DNA of 64,000 nt from Trichomonas vaginalis G3 (Eukaryota > Parabasalia > Trichomonadida > Trichomonadidae): assembly GCF_026262505.1 (NCBI RefSeq), contig NC_067206.1, positions 19,985,319-20,049,318 of the forward strand, read 5' to 3'. Each line of letters starts with the position of its first letter. The stretch's first letter is position 1. Shown here piece after piece: positions 1 to 9,028 of this stretch. The position numbers were made by a program, and so were the translations under genes. Below the pieces are notes generated by a model. That model was not told where the DNA came from. It made no database searches and saw only the letters and a program-made list of their open reading frames with translations.

Positions 1-1020
1 GGAAACAAACCTACTTTTGTTTCTGCAGACTATGGAACTACAATGAGATGGGGTCATAAAGCTAACCCGGATAGGTGGTTCATAAACTTACAACCACAAT
101 TCCAAGAAGTTGTAGACGCAATGGAAGTCAATGGTGAACCAGATTTAGCTGGTATTTTCAGCGCAGCTTTAATGCCATTGAAAGATATGAAACATGCAGA
201 TATTTTGGACCAGTATGAAATGAACATGGCTGATGGAAATATAACACCTGACGTTCTAGAACATTTATCTCAAAGAACTACACAGAACCATAGAGATGGT
301 ATATTTGGTGAAGAGTTTAGAAAGAAAGTTAGGGAGAGCGAAGGAAGAGAACCTATTGTACATGACCTTGCAAACGAAAGTTTGCAAAATGTCATAAAAA
401 CTTACTTTGCAGACAATGAACTGAGAAGGGATGAATATTTAAGAAAACTCAAATGGACAGTACCAAATGAAATGTTAGTATTGAAAAACATGTTCCTTGA
501 CAAAATAAAACCAACTACAGAAATAAATGACGCAAGACTGAAACATTGGGTAAAAGCTTTTCCATTCACAAAAGATATTGTTGGTAACATGGAAAGAAAA
601 CCAGAATGGCTACAAAAACATATATTTGGAAACGAGCTTATTCCATATGGACAAGCTCTGTTTGAAGAGCTTGAACCGGAAACTCAGGAAAGAGTCATGC
701 AAACAATACGTGAAGACTCAAATACAAACTATGACAAACTCTTTCTAGGATATAGGGTACCTGAGATGGGCGACCAGAGCCCAAAGGCAAAAAGGACATG
801 GGAAATTTACAACATACTAGGTGAACATGAGGCAAAGATGCAACAACTTGAAGCAGAGGGCAAGTTACCAAAGAAGAAGAGAAGAGTAGAACAAAGTGAA
901 AGTAGTGAAGAAGTAACTTCATCTAGTGAAAGTAGTGGCAATGAAGGAAAAAGAAGAGTTAAAAACTCAGTCAGGAAGAAAGTAAAGCTTGGTCCACATG
1001 GGTTCTATTATGACAAATAA
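1..1020 (+). CDS. Maverick A protein of unknown function, 5' end outside the window
   Basis: The reading frame is open from base 1 through the first ATG at 43, so the true start probably lies upstream of the window. No family was recognised. The visible ~339 residues are mostly helical and charged. Near residues 275-285 there is a basic PKKKRRV string resembling a classical nuclear import signal, followed by a Ser/Glu-rich stretch and a basic tail rich in KRRVK. The protein sits directly upstream of the capsid gene on the same strand, so a virion or assembly role is possible. That is inference from position only. Confidence 0.6.
   Translation, partial: GNKPTFVSADYGTTMRWGHKANPDRWFINLQPQFQEVVDAMEVNGEPDLAGIFSAALMPLKDMKHADILDQYEMNMADGNITPDVLEHLSQRTTQNHRDGIFGEEFRKKVRESEGREPIVHDLANESLQNVIKTYFADNELRRDEYLRKLKWTVPNEMLVLKNMFLDKIKPTTEINDARLKHWVKAFPFTKDIVGNMERKPEWLQKHIFGNELIPYGQALFEELEPETQERVMQTIREDSNTNYDKLFLGYRVPEMGDQSPKAKRTWEIYNILGEHEAKMQQLEAEGKLPKKKRRVEQSESSEEVTSSSESSGNEGKRRVKNSVRKKVKLGPHGFYYDK
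53..1020 (+). other. basic import-signal-like segment within the first gene (see evidence for place)
   Basis: At bases ~862-890 the codons for LPKKKRRVEQ give a run of five Lys/Arg after Pro, closely resembling classical monopartite nuclear localisation signals. Mavericks replicate in the nucleus, so a virion or replication protein with such a signal is reasonable. Low-weight observation listed so that it is not lost. Confidence 0.35.
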
Positions 1021-1052
1021 ATCCAACTATTCTATATTTTTACCCATATGAA

Positions 1053-2655
1053 ATGTACGCCGCTCAGAATATAACGCCAACAGTTTTGGATGCCATGAAT
1101 GGAAATGTTTCCGAATGGTATAACGAATGCGACAATGCCATTAGAAGGTCAGAAATAGTTCCTGGAACTTACGAATATACAACTGCTGTTTCTTATGGAA
1201 ACGTAGGTGAGTTTGGAGAAGGTTCTTCAACAACAGTAGATATTGCTTGCGACAGGTTTCATATTATTTCTATTGACAACTCATTCTTATACGTGGAACA
1301 AGACATTGAAATAAAACCTTCTGCCAAGTTGTCTGACAAGAAAGGTTGCAATGGAATTTTCTATGTCGGATACCAATATGCTCCAGAAGTTTTCATGGGA
1401 TATAAGATATATTCTAACTCTGACTTAGTTCAAACAGTAACATGGGCAAACTATGAATGGTTCGCTTTGAGAAACTCAGTACAACCACAAGCTAGAGAAC
1501 AAACAGACCAGTATGCAACCATTGAGAAAATAAGAAGACTTGACCCTAACGTTCCAGGAGTTTATGTTAACCTTTCTGGACAAACTGCAGCAGCAGTAAC
1601 CAAAGTAAAATGAAACTTAGAGTTCCTTTGTCATCTTTCCTCATCTTCAGGTTTTTAAGATACTTGCCAAACTGGGCAGGAAAAATTTCTATCGAACTTA
1701 CTCCAAGCAAAAATAACTTAGTCATTGCACCAACACAAGACCCATTCACTCTTACAGACGTAGTGGGAACAAATAAAGTCATTCGCCGACTTTTGCAAAA
1801 CAAAGTTGACTTAGACTTTGGTTTCTCAAACTTCAACAATGAAGTAAACTATTATTTCAATGCTGCTGGAGACTGCTTGGGACCCAGTTAAGTTCACATG
1901 CGAAAAATTTGAATGCAAGAGAATAGAAAGCAGACTTGCAGTCTATATGTTGGACCCAGATATTTCAAATGCTTTAGCTGCCAAATATATTGCAGTTCCA
2001 CTTATGTTCCCTATACACCAAATATCTGTCAAAGACTTTGCAGGTGAAGTTGGAAACCAAAGTGCTGACCCAGGTGCAAGAACAGATATTGCTTTAACAA
2101 CTGCAATGAAACATGCAGATACTATGTTTGTACTGTTCAGACGAACTATAAATGACTATTCTTGTTTCTACAACCCCGGTATTAAATATCATATAAACAT
2201 AGATGGCAAATATTATCCAAGAGAAGAATATTCTACAGTTGAGGATATGAGGTCATACAACTTGACATTAGATGCTATGAACTTTAACAACAACTTCACA
2301 ACAACCATAACCCTGAAATGCAAAGTTCTATTATGCCATATGTGAAAGTATGGACTCATACAGGAGGTCAAAAAACTCAATATACAAATGGAGACCGTTC
2401 AAACTTTTGGCTTGGCATTCCATTTGCTGACTCAGAAGACTTTATGGGTGGTATTTCAACTGTTGGTACAGTTCAAATACAATATACTGGTGACAGAGAC
2501 GGTCCAGATGAACTGAGAGCAAAGAAGTTTACAAAACCAATAGCACTTTTCACGGAAGATGCTCTTTTGAAGATTCGTTCGATGAAACCTGCTGGGCTCC
2601 TCAGATTGGCATAACGACAGCTTCCATCGAGCAGATTTTGGCAGCAGGTCAGTAA
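1053..2655 (+). pseudogene. major capsid protein-like gene, broken by frameshifts
   Basis: Four overlapping open stretches (from 1053, 1610, 1860 and 2318) and a last short one ending at 2655 read as one protein of about 530 residues in successive frames. Shifts fall near 1610, 1880, 2330 and 2600. The beta-rich, Cys-poor composition, length, and position among P2, helicase and packaging ATPase genes fit the double jelly-roll capsid protein of Polintons. An internal PLSSFLIFRFLRYLP segment resembles the start of a jelly-roll module. The identification is by character and context, not by a diagnostic motif. As read, the gene cannot make a full protein. Confidence 0.55.
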
Positions 2656-2967
2656 GTTGTTCTTGAACTGACTTCTCTCCGTCAAATATTGACAGTACGC
2701 CAGTTTTGACATAATATTGTATTATAAACTTTCCTTTAGAAATATCTGTAAGTTTTGAAGTTATATTTTTGTCTGCTTCAAGAACTTTCACCATTTCAGT
2801 TATACCAACTTTCTTTGCTTTATGAAAATATTTAGGTTCAGCAAATATGCTATTCTATAACATTTTCCATTGTTTGTGTAAAGAACTATTCTGTCAATGA
2901 ACTTGTATTGTTTGTGTGTGTAAACTTTGTTCTGCTTCAATTCGAAGAGATACTCGAATACGTCCAT
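2456..2967 (-). pseudogene. small Maverick protein, convergent with the capsid gene, one frameshift
   Basis: On the minus strand an ATG at 2967 opens about 40 residues (MDVFEYLFELKQ...). After a frameshift near 2850 the frame continues through EPKYFHKAKK and IIQYYVKTGVL to roughly base 2650. Beyond that the frame runs antisense to the capsid gene's 3' end and closes only at 2456, so the last ~65 codons are doubtful. The gene is divergent from 2986 with 18 bp between starts. In Maverick B a minus-strand gene (41169-41561) occupies the same divergent place beside the homologue of 2986, suggesting a conserved position. Function unknown. Confidence 0.45.
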
Positions 2968-2985
2968 CTTTTTATTCTAAGTAAA

Positions 2986-3564
2986 ATGTCATTTCCGAAA
3001 AATAGAAGCGTAAGTGTTTCAAAAGGTTTAATGGCGGTGGCAGATGTGAAGTTAAATTCACCAACTCAAACAAACAGTCAAAGTGTTATTGTCAATGTCA
3101 AAGACAGAGATGTTGAAGTGGGGAAACCATACGAAGACGAAGATGGTATAACAATTGTTCCTGTAAAAGAACCAACATATCCTGAAGTTAGCAGAGACTT
3201 AAGTTCTGTTGCAGATATTCGAAACGACTACCAACAACTGAAAGACAAACTTCAAACTCAGGAGAAGATTTGTCAAGCTTTAGGTATAATGTTAAACTTG
3301 GTCGAACACAACCCTGTAAAAGTGAACTCATATGTCATTGCACCTCATGAAGTTTTGAAAGAACTATTGAAACTTTTGACAGAGGCAGACGATATAAACA
3401 TCAAAGAAATAGAACCCGACGTTAGTTGCTGTGGTGTTTCATATAATGTCATTGACAAGATATACGTTATGAAAGGAGGTGAAACGTTGAACTTAAAATA
3501 TAGTTTCCCAGACGTTATAAAAATATTTGACGACCACAACATTTCATTAAAATTTATTTGCTAA
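2986..3564 (+). CDS. conserved Maverick protein with C-terminal CCG motif
   Basis: The 192-residue protein starts at the ATG at 2986. The open frame extends further upstream but without a better start. The N-terminal half is Ser/Val-rich and probably disordered. The C-terminal half has two helices (DYQQLKDKLQTQEK and EVLKELLKLLTEA) followed by a beta-rich end with ...SCCG...KIYV...LNLKY. The gene at 41596-42147 in Maverick B has the same layout and ends with ECCG...NIRII...VEFKY, so the two are homologues in unrelated Maverick lineages. It lies 4 bases before the P2 gene, implying co-transcription. The role is unknown, possibly a virion or protease-like factor. Confidence 0.75.
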   Translation: MSFPKNRSVSVSKGLMAVADVKLNSPTQTNSQSVIVNVKDRDVEVGKPYEDEDGITIVPVKEPTYPEVSRDLSSVADIRNDYQQLKDKLQTQEKICQALGIMLNLVEHNPVKVNSYVIAPHEVLKELLKLLTEADDINIKEIEPDVSCCGVSYNVIDKIYVMKGGETLNLKYSFPDVIKIFDDHNISLKFIC

Positions 3565-3568
3565 GTAA

Positions 3569-4375
3569 ATGGCAGAAGACATAGTGGTTTATACTATTAC
3601 GACTAAAAACCCTGAGTCATATAATTCTATAACAACAAACTTACAAAGTCCTCAAGGACGATATTGTAAACTAACCTTAAACACAATGACGACTAAAGCT
3701 TGTTTTGCTCTTTTGACACCAGAAGATTTTATTGTTGTGAATGGTAAAAAATACTCCTTTGAAGATACTTACTCAGATATACCACCAACAGGTTTTGTTG
3801 ACTTATTTAATACTTTAAGGACGAGTGTAACATGTGCTGCAACTAGAGCAGGTTTCATTATGTTTGGATGTCCGACTGAGTTTACTATAAACAATATGAG
3901 CTATAATACAAAACTTATATCTGGTTTTTACTACCAACAGTTTCCTATAACAGGAAAAGGTGTCATACAAGGAATGTCTGTTCCATTGACTTTAAGTACA
4001 CCTATTTTATATATTGTTTCAAACTTAGGTTCAAAGTGTTATTCGAATGTCGACAGAAACTACTATGACCAAAAGATACTTATGCGTATAAACAACACTT
4101 TCTCTGCTGGTTTGCCTATTGTTCATTCGAATGCAGAGTTTTCAGCTTTAGTAAACTCAAACACTTTAGCAAACATAAACTTAACCTTAGTTGACGCAAA
4201 CTTTGTTCCTGTAAAACTTTTATGTCCTATGTATTTGTCAATGACGGCAGAAAGTTTCGAATTGGAAGATGCAACTGGTGAAAGTATTGTATTACAAGAA
4301 CAACTTCAACAACAAATAGCTCAAGAACAACAAATGCAACAAATAGCTCAAGAACAACAAATAGCTCAGGAATAA
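3569..4375 (+). CDS. minor capsid-like protein P2 with Q-rich tail
   Basis: 268 residues, intact. The first ~235 are beta-strand-rich and end in LTLVDANFVPVKLLCPMYLS, which matches the corresponding end of 42475-43251 in Maverick B (RLVDFQGEPVELKAPVRMTV). The final ~35 residues are a QEQ/QIAQE repeat. Polintons carry single jelly-roll penton proteins as well as the major capsid protein. This protein's beta-rich form and its place in the capsid block fit such a minor capsid protein, but P1 (18430-19278) is an alternative penton candidate. The gene follows 2986-3564 with a 4-base gap. Confidence 0.55.
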   Translation: MAEDIVVYTITTKNPESYNSITTNLQSPQGRYCKLTLNTMTTKACFALLTPEDFIVVNGKKYSFEDTYSDIPPTGFVDLFNTLRTSVTCAATRAGFIMFGCPTEFTINNMSYNTKLISGFYYQQFPITGKGVIQGMSVPLTLSTPILYIVSNLGSKCYSNVDRNYYDQKILMRINNTFSAGLPIVHSNAEFSALVNSNTLANINLTLVDANFVPVKLLCPMYLSMTAESFELEDATGESIVLQEQLQQQIAQEQQMQQIAQEQQIAQE

Positions 4376-4403
4376 AAAAATATTTTTTTTTATTTTTATA
4401 AAA

Positions 4404-5637
4404 ATGTACAGAATAGATGTTTCAGATTTTTATGACTTCCAAACATTCAGAAATATGTGTCCATTTCGAGACTATAACAAAGCAGTCGAGAATTTGAAAC
4501 GTTTAGTCATTTATGTCGACTCTGCCCCAGAATGTTATGTTATGAAAGAATGGGATGTTGTCTTTAACAAACCTAAAGCGACAATAGTTTCAGAACAAGA
4601 ATGTAGACAGAAACTTAAGAAAATAAAAGTCGTACAAGTTGGCATGAAGATGTTAGATGCTTGGGATATCTTATTGTCAAAACTTGAAGATTTTTCAGTT
4701 CGTGGTATAAAGTTCTATACACCTTCTCCAAACTTCTATTCTATCTTCACTGGATATAAATACGAACAAGTAGAATGGAAAGAAAATATTATAGAAGCTT
4801 GGTTAGACCATGTCAAAGAAATTATATGCAATGGAAACGAAAGAGTCTATGAGTATATCTTATGTTGGTTTGCAAACATCTTACAACATCCAAGTGCTAA
4901 AAATGAAACTGCTCTCATTATAATTGGAAAACAAGGAACAGGTAAGAACACTTCTTTACAGATATCTTATGCAAACTGTTAGAGGCTATTCGAACCCGAA
5001 TATGACAAACTTAGAAAACATCTGCGGTAAATTTAACTCTTCAATAGAGAATATGAAACTTATAGTATGTAACGAACTTCAAAGTATAGATACAACAAAA
5101 GTTTTGAACTCAGATGCTTTGAAGAGTCTTATAACAGATAAAGTTGGAGTTGTTGAAAGAAAATATAAAGACCAAAGAGTTTGTGAAAATGTTGCAAACT
5201 TCATTATGGTTTCAAACAATGCTGTTCCGATGAAGTTAGAAAGTTCTGACAGAAGATATGTAGTTGTCAGAACGTCAGATTCTCATATGCAAGATACAGA
5301 ATATTTTGACGACTTAGCAGAAACTTTGACATCTGACTTTTACAACCACTTGTTCTCATATTTTATGACATTAGATATTTCAAAGTTCAATCCAAGACAA
5401 ATTCCACATACCGAAGAGAGACAAACATTGTTAGAAGCAAACAAGAGTGTATATGAACTGTTCATAGATGAAACTGACTTTGAGTGTTTAGATGAAAGGT
5501 CATTGTACGATTCGTATAAACAATATTGTCAAGAGTATGGTTATATGACAGCGTCTAAACGAACATTCTTGGCAAATGTCAAAAGTCTTTTAGATGTACA
5601 GAATGGTGTATATACAAAGAAAAATTTTTCTGAGTAA
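4404..5637 (+). pseudogene. D5-like superfamily 3 helicase, one frameshift at the Walker A motif
   Basis: Two ORFs (4404-4982 and 4924-5637) form one protein of about 410 residues with a single shift near 4960. The first part ends in a P-loop, IIIGKQGTGKN. The second has the Walker B-like VCNELQS and the sensor region NFIMVSNNAVP..ESSDRRYVVV typical of SF3/D5 helicases of large DNA viruses. The winged-helix-like end carries ECLDERSLYDSYKQYC. The role would be replicative helicase (primase-helicase in relatives, though no primase domain is seen). The shift lies right after the P-loop, so this copy is inactive unless the shift is a read error. The gene is preceded by an AT-run promoter-like stretch (4376-4403). 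Confidence 0.75.
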
Positions 5638-5674
5638 ATTTTAAAAAAAAATATTTTTTTATCCGATAGAAAAG

Positions 5675-6094
5675 ATGACAAAATTCATCTCAGTAAACAA
5701 GTACATGTCAGGACTTAAAGAAGAACTAGACCCATTCACATATTTGAATGTTTACTTCTACCATTTTGAAAAGTCTTCATTCAGCAAAGTTTGGAACATC
5801 GAACCAGTTAAGTTTGCTATTGTGACTAAAAATGGTGCGAAATTTGAAGACTTAGACATAGAAGGTTTGTTAACAGTCAAAGAAAGTTTTGACAGAAGGT
5901 TTTCAAACCTTAAAGAAGGCAAAGCATACAAACTTGTTATACCTTATGAACCAAAGAAAGCAGACGACTATGAATATTATGAGTCTAAGATAGTTGAAGT
6001 TCAAGGTAAATTGGGTAAAAAGATTTTAGAGTCTAAGCCAGTGTTTACTCCTAAAGAGGAAGAGAACATTGACATTGACCCAGAAATGTTCTAA
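5675..6094 (+). CDS. conserved Maverick protein with acidic IDPE tail
   Basis: 139 residues, intact, start preceded by an A/T run and GATAGAAAAG. The protein reads FISVNKYMSGLKEELD near the start, has a beta-rich middle (VKFAIVTKNGAKFEDLDIEGLL) and an acidic end (ENIDIDPEMF). The minus-strand gene 51344-51817 of Maverick B shows the same plan (FFSYNALATAIKNEF, RPLAIVIDRKRYTSQEL, ...EEIDPEAI), so I regard them as homologues. In both elements the gene lies next to replication genes (helicase in A, PolB in B). That suggests a single-strand-binding or processivity role. Function not established. Confidence 0.65.
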   Translation: MTKFISVNKYMSGLKEELDPFTYLNVYFYHFEKSSFSKVWNIEPVKFAIVTKNGAKFEDLDIEGLLTVKESFDRRFSNLKEGKAYKLVIPYEPKKADDYEYYESKIVEVQGKLGKKILESKPVFTPKEEENIDIDPEMF

Positions 6095-6110
6095 AAATAA
6101 AATTTTATTT

Positions 6111-6562
6111 TTACATGTCAAATTTCTTTTTCTCTGGAACTGGTTCAGGTTCTTTCTTCTCTTCTTCTACTTTCTTTTCTTTCTTTTCTCTCTTCTTCTT
6201 TTCTGGTGGAGTTATGTCAAATTTCTCAGAACCATATTTTGTAAAAGTTCTTTGTCCTTTAATAGCTCTTCTATTCTGTTTGCTATTTCATCTTCAAGAA
6301 CAGCGCATGTGTCTTCTTTGCATTCTAAGAACTTTTGTTGGACTTCATCTTTCCAATCGGCGTCATCTCTGTCAACAAGTCTGTCATTGACAAATTTTAA
6401 GACTGCTCTGCTTAATGTTTTATGGTTCTTGTCATATTCCCAGAAACAGAACTTTAGAACAAATTCCCCTTTCTTGTTTACACTATGTAAGATTTTATGG
6501 TCGACAGATGTTTTGCTGTCGAAAAGCTTGTCTCGAATATAGATGGCGAAATCGCTAGACAT
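6111..6562 (-). pseudogene. Maverick A protein with basic tail, one frameshift
   Basis: The minus ORF from 6562 reads about 103 residues (MSSDFAIYIRDKLFD... to EELLK). It then leaves frame near 6250. In the next frame it continues with KYGSEKFDITPPEKKK and a Lys/Glu-rich tail ending at a TAA at 6111-6113, immediately after the stop of 5675-6094. The continuation in a second frame, with a sensible stop 16 bases from the convergent neighbour, is why I extend it. It is divergent from the packaging ATPase with a 36-bp spacer. No homologue in Maverick B was found. Function unknown. Confidence 0.5.
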
Positions 6563-6598
6563 TTTCTAAAAGATAAAAATTTTAATTTTTCTAAAAAT

Positions 6599-7474
6599 AT
6601 GTTAGAAAAAAAGTTTGCTGACATTGACAAAAAATTTGAGAATGTTTTAAATAAGAACAAGAGGAAGTTGGAAAATGCTCAGATAAAACCCATACATGAC
6701 AAGTTCTTATTTGCTCAGAATGGTATAACAGGTCTAATTGCACCACCTGGGTCGGGTAAGACTTTCACTTATCTTAAAATGGCTGCACAACAACAAGAAC
6801 TAGATGAGAAGAACCCATTCTATGAGTTAGTTGTTATTTGTAGTACTTCGGGTCAATTTGACCAAACCGTAAATTCGTTCAAAGATATTATAAAGAAGTC
6901 TAAGTTAGTATGTATAAAAGACTCTGAGTTGTTAGATTGGATAAAGAAGTACCAAAGAAGAGTTTTGAAGTACAATGCTATAAATGAGTATATAAATTCT
7001 AAGTTTAAAGACCCAAATGAGGAAATGCAGAGAATATTAGAGAAGAAACACTTCAGAAACAAACAGAAAGAGATAGAATACATTTCGAAGAAATTGCAAT
7101 CTTACGATTGGAAGACTTACCCTCATAGATGTCTTCTTATCTTAGATGATTTCGCCTCTCATCCTTTGTTAAAGAATAGAGAACAAGACATGTGTCGAAT
7201 TCTTAAGAAGCTCAGACACTTTAACATCTCAGTTGTCATTTGTGTACAGACAGCAAAGAGTTTAAGTAAGGATGTAAAGAGAATACTTACTGACATTGTA
7301 CTTTTCCCTGGATTGTCCGAAGACGATTTCATGGAACTTATGAAAGAGTCCATGGCAGGTAAGTTTGACAGACATGAACTATGGGAGAAGTACAAAGTCA
7401 TACAAGACCCTCATACTTCTTTCAGAATTCATATCTACGCAAACAAAGTTCAAATTGTAAAAAGTCAAGCGTAA
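6599..7474 (+). CDS. A32-like FtsK/HerA-family genome-packaging ATPase
   Basis: I use the ATG at 6599 because the open frame upstream overlaps the divergent gene. The 291-residue protein has Walker A GLIAPPGSGKT near residue 45 and Walker B CLLILDDFAS near 180, followed by LRHFNISVVICVQTAKSLSKD, the sensor region of A32-type packaging ATPases. It would drive DNA into Maverick capsids. It is intact here, as is its homologue at 40285-41172 (GKMGSGKT, TLLVCDDFAG). The stop codon sits in the 16-bp repeat that begins the chimeric insertion at 7462. Confidence 0.85.
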   Translation: MLEKKFADIDKKFENVLNKNKRKLENAQIKPIHDKFLFAQNGITGLIAPPGSGKTFTYLKMAAQQQELDEKNPFYELVVICSTSGQFDQTVNSFKDIIKKSKLVCIKDSELLDWIKKYQRRVLKYNAINEYINSKFKDPNEEMQRILEKKHFRNKQKEIEYISKKLQSYDWKTYPHRCLLILDDFASHPLLKNREQDMCRILKKLRHFNISVVICVQTAKSLSKDVKRILTDIVLFPGLSEDDFMELMKESMAGKFDRHELWEKYKVIQDPHTSFRIHIYANKVQIVKSQA

Positions 7475-8054
7475 AAAATGTAAGTGTTTAGTCTTAGTCT
7501 GTTGTGGTTCTGCAGCTTTCGGTTCTTCTGGCTTTGGAATGGACTCGGTTGGTGGTACGTCGGACATTCGTTTGTGTCCTGTCGGAAGGAAGGACTTTTC
7601 CTGTTGGAAGGAAAAATTTTTCCTGTTGGAAGGAAGAGTTCTTCCTGTTGGAAGGAAAATTTTTTCCTGTTGGAAGGAAAATTTTTTCCTGTCGGAAGGA
7701 AAATTTTTTCCTGTCGGAAGGAAAAATTTTTCCTGAAGGTCGGCCAAAAAGTTCTCAATTTTCGAAAATTTGAATGGTTTACGGACGGACAACTGGAAAA
7801 ATTTTTCCTGTTGGAAGGAAAATTTTTTCCTGTCGGAAGGAAAATTTTTTCCTGTTGGAAGGAAAATTTTTTCCTGTCGGAAGGAAGAGTTCTTCCTGTC
7901 GGAAGGAAAATTTTTTCCTGTCGGAAGGAAGAACTTGGAATGCCAGAAGGAAATTTTTTTCCTGTCGGAAGGAAGGACTCGGAATGCCAGAAGGATTTGA
8001 CAAGGCAATTTATCATCTAGAGCTACCTGAGCCATCTGAAGTCAAGCGTAAAAA
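7462..8054. repeat. chimeric inserted block flanked by a 16-bp direct repeat
   Basis: The word aagtcaagcgtaaaaa occurs at 7462-7477 (overlapping the ATPase stop) and again at 8039-8054. Between them lies a block nearly identical in layout to 10009-10400. It carries the 5' end of the proline-rich gene (9485-10075, minus strand), a 22-bp minisatellite, then the first codons of the divergent gene at 10345. Both gene ends are truncated. The block therefore looks like a copied intergenic promoter cassette placed here, with the flanking word as target duplication or homology used in repair. Long ORFs on both strands here are only minisatellite translations. Confidence 0.7.
7578..7975. repeat. 22-bp minisatellite (cctgtyggaaggaaaatttt type)
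   Basis: About sixteen tandem units of 22 bp in two blocks flank a unique ~60-bp core (7737-7797). Unit variants are cctgttggaag..., cctgtcggaag... and ...gagttctt. Each unit is partly self-complementary (ggaaggaaaa against ttttcct), so the array can fold. The same array type, in a more diverged version, separates the genes at 9485-10075 and 10345-10743. Confidence 0.85.
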
Positions 8055-8062
8055 TAAACGCT

Positions 8063-8674
8063 TTACATGTATTTTTCAGCAACTTCGTCAAATAATTTTA
8101 TAGCTTTATCTATCTCATCTACTTCAAACGTTTCTTTACCTTTCGTGGGAGCACCATACATTTTCTCAAACTTTTCAAGTAGTTCTGTTTCTGCAGCTCT
8201 CATATCGTTAACAAACACAACCTTGACTCTATTGACTGTACTGTCATATCTTTGAGTTATATTATATGTTCTTCCTATCTTATATCTCTTTGTATTGAAG
8301 TCCTTCGGTTTCTGAACGATGTAAAGTAAGCCTTCACTGCAACGTTCCGTATCGAATGAACCATGTGTTATGAAGTTATATCCAACAACTGGGTCTAACC
8401 ATAACAAAACTATTGGTATAAGACTTTTGTCTATAAGATATGCTGTAGTTCCACAGAATCTTACCGATATCATAAGCTCAGGATTTCTTGTCAAAATTTT
8501 CTGAGTTGAAGCAATTCCAACCCAATGCCATGTTTTCTTTCCAGATGGAGATAAAATGTCTGACAAAGAATATTTGTTGTATTTCTTTGAGTATCTTACG
8601 TTTAAATCACCAATTCTAACCATTTTGGTGTCATTGTCTATCTTTCTAACTGTTTCAAACTCAACCTTTAACAT
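8063..8674 (-). CDS. KilA-N plus T5orf172/GIY-YIG-like protein (Maverick A copy)
   Basis: 203 residues, intact. The N-terminal ~100 residues resemble a KilA-N DNA-binding domain (VRIGDLNVRYSKKYNKYS...SGKK). The C-terminal half has LLYIVQKPKDFNTKRYKIGR and ETELLEKFEKMYGAP, typical of the T5orf172/MUG113 nuclease-like family related to GIY-YIG. The Maverick B gene 49529-50140 is the same length and differs at 14 residues, far closer than other A/B gene pairs, which suggests recent exchange. Its upstream leader contains gtatgtaaagacag, shared with both KilA-N genes of Maverick B. A role in DNA binding/cleavage during viral replication is known for the families and only inferred here. Confidence 0.8.
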   Translation of the reverse strand: MLKVEFETVRKIDNDTKMVRIGDLNVRYSKKYNKYSLSDILSPSGKKTWHWVGIASTQKILTRNPELMISVRFCGTTAYLIDKSLIPIVLLWLDPVVGYNFITHGSFDTERCSEGLLYIVQKPKDFNTKRYKIGRTYNITQRYDSTVNRVKVVFVNDMRAAETELLEKFEKMYGAPTKGKETFEVDEIDKAIKLFDEVAEKYM

Positions 8675-8728
8675 TTTCTGTCTTTACATACAAAATAAAA
8701 AATATTTTTTTAAAAAAACTAACGTTAT

Positions 8729-9026
8729 TTTTTTATTTTGTATAAAAGATATGATTTCAGGGATTTTTTTGACGAAGTGCAAAAGTTCACTTCGTCAAAA
8801 ATAACAGTTATATAATGAAATTTGGTCATTTTTTCACGATTTTCATGAGTTTTAGGCGAGTAAGATTTTTTACGTACTCGCAATTTTTCACGATTTTCAT
8901 AGAGTTTTAGGCGAGTAAGATTTTTTATTTTGTATAAAAGATATGATTTCAGGGATTTTTTTGACGAAGTGCAAAAGTTCACTTCGTCAAAAATAACAGT
9001 TATATAATGAAATTTGGTCATTTTTT
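8729..9026. repeat. 192-bp-offset direct duplication with stem-loop upstream of 9029 gene
   Basis: A ~106-bp segment at 8729-8834 recurs at 8921-9026. It contains the inverted repeat gacgaagtg/cacttcgtc (8-base loop) and ends in ggtcattttt, which in the second copy is the initiator of the 9029 gene. Between the copies, a shorter word (cgattttcat..gttttaggcg) is also doubled. An open frame on the minus strand through this block is a repeat translation, not a gene. Confidence 0.8.
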
Positions 9027-9028
9027 TC
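9018..9028 (+). promoter_or_regulatory. host-type initiator (TCATTTTTTTC) for the 9029 gene
   Basis: TCA followed by a T run lies immediately before ATG at 9029. This fits the Trichomonas initiator consensus (TCA+1 then pyrimidine and A/T) with a very short leader. A duplicate of the site at 8825 lacks a following gene. Confidence 0.6.

Noticed and set aside
6069-6542. Plus-strand ORFs rich in Phe, Ser and Leu
   Set aside because: They are antisense to the frameshifted gene 6111-6562, and their composition is what A/T-rich antisense gives.
7379-8103. Several long ORFs on both strands with SFRQEKIFLPTGK / VGRKIFSCWKE repeats
   Set aside because: They translate the 22-bp minisatellite in different frames. 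No start context, and the true gene ends there are truncated.
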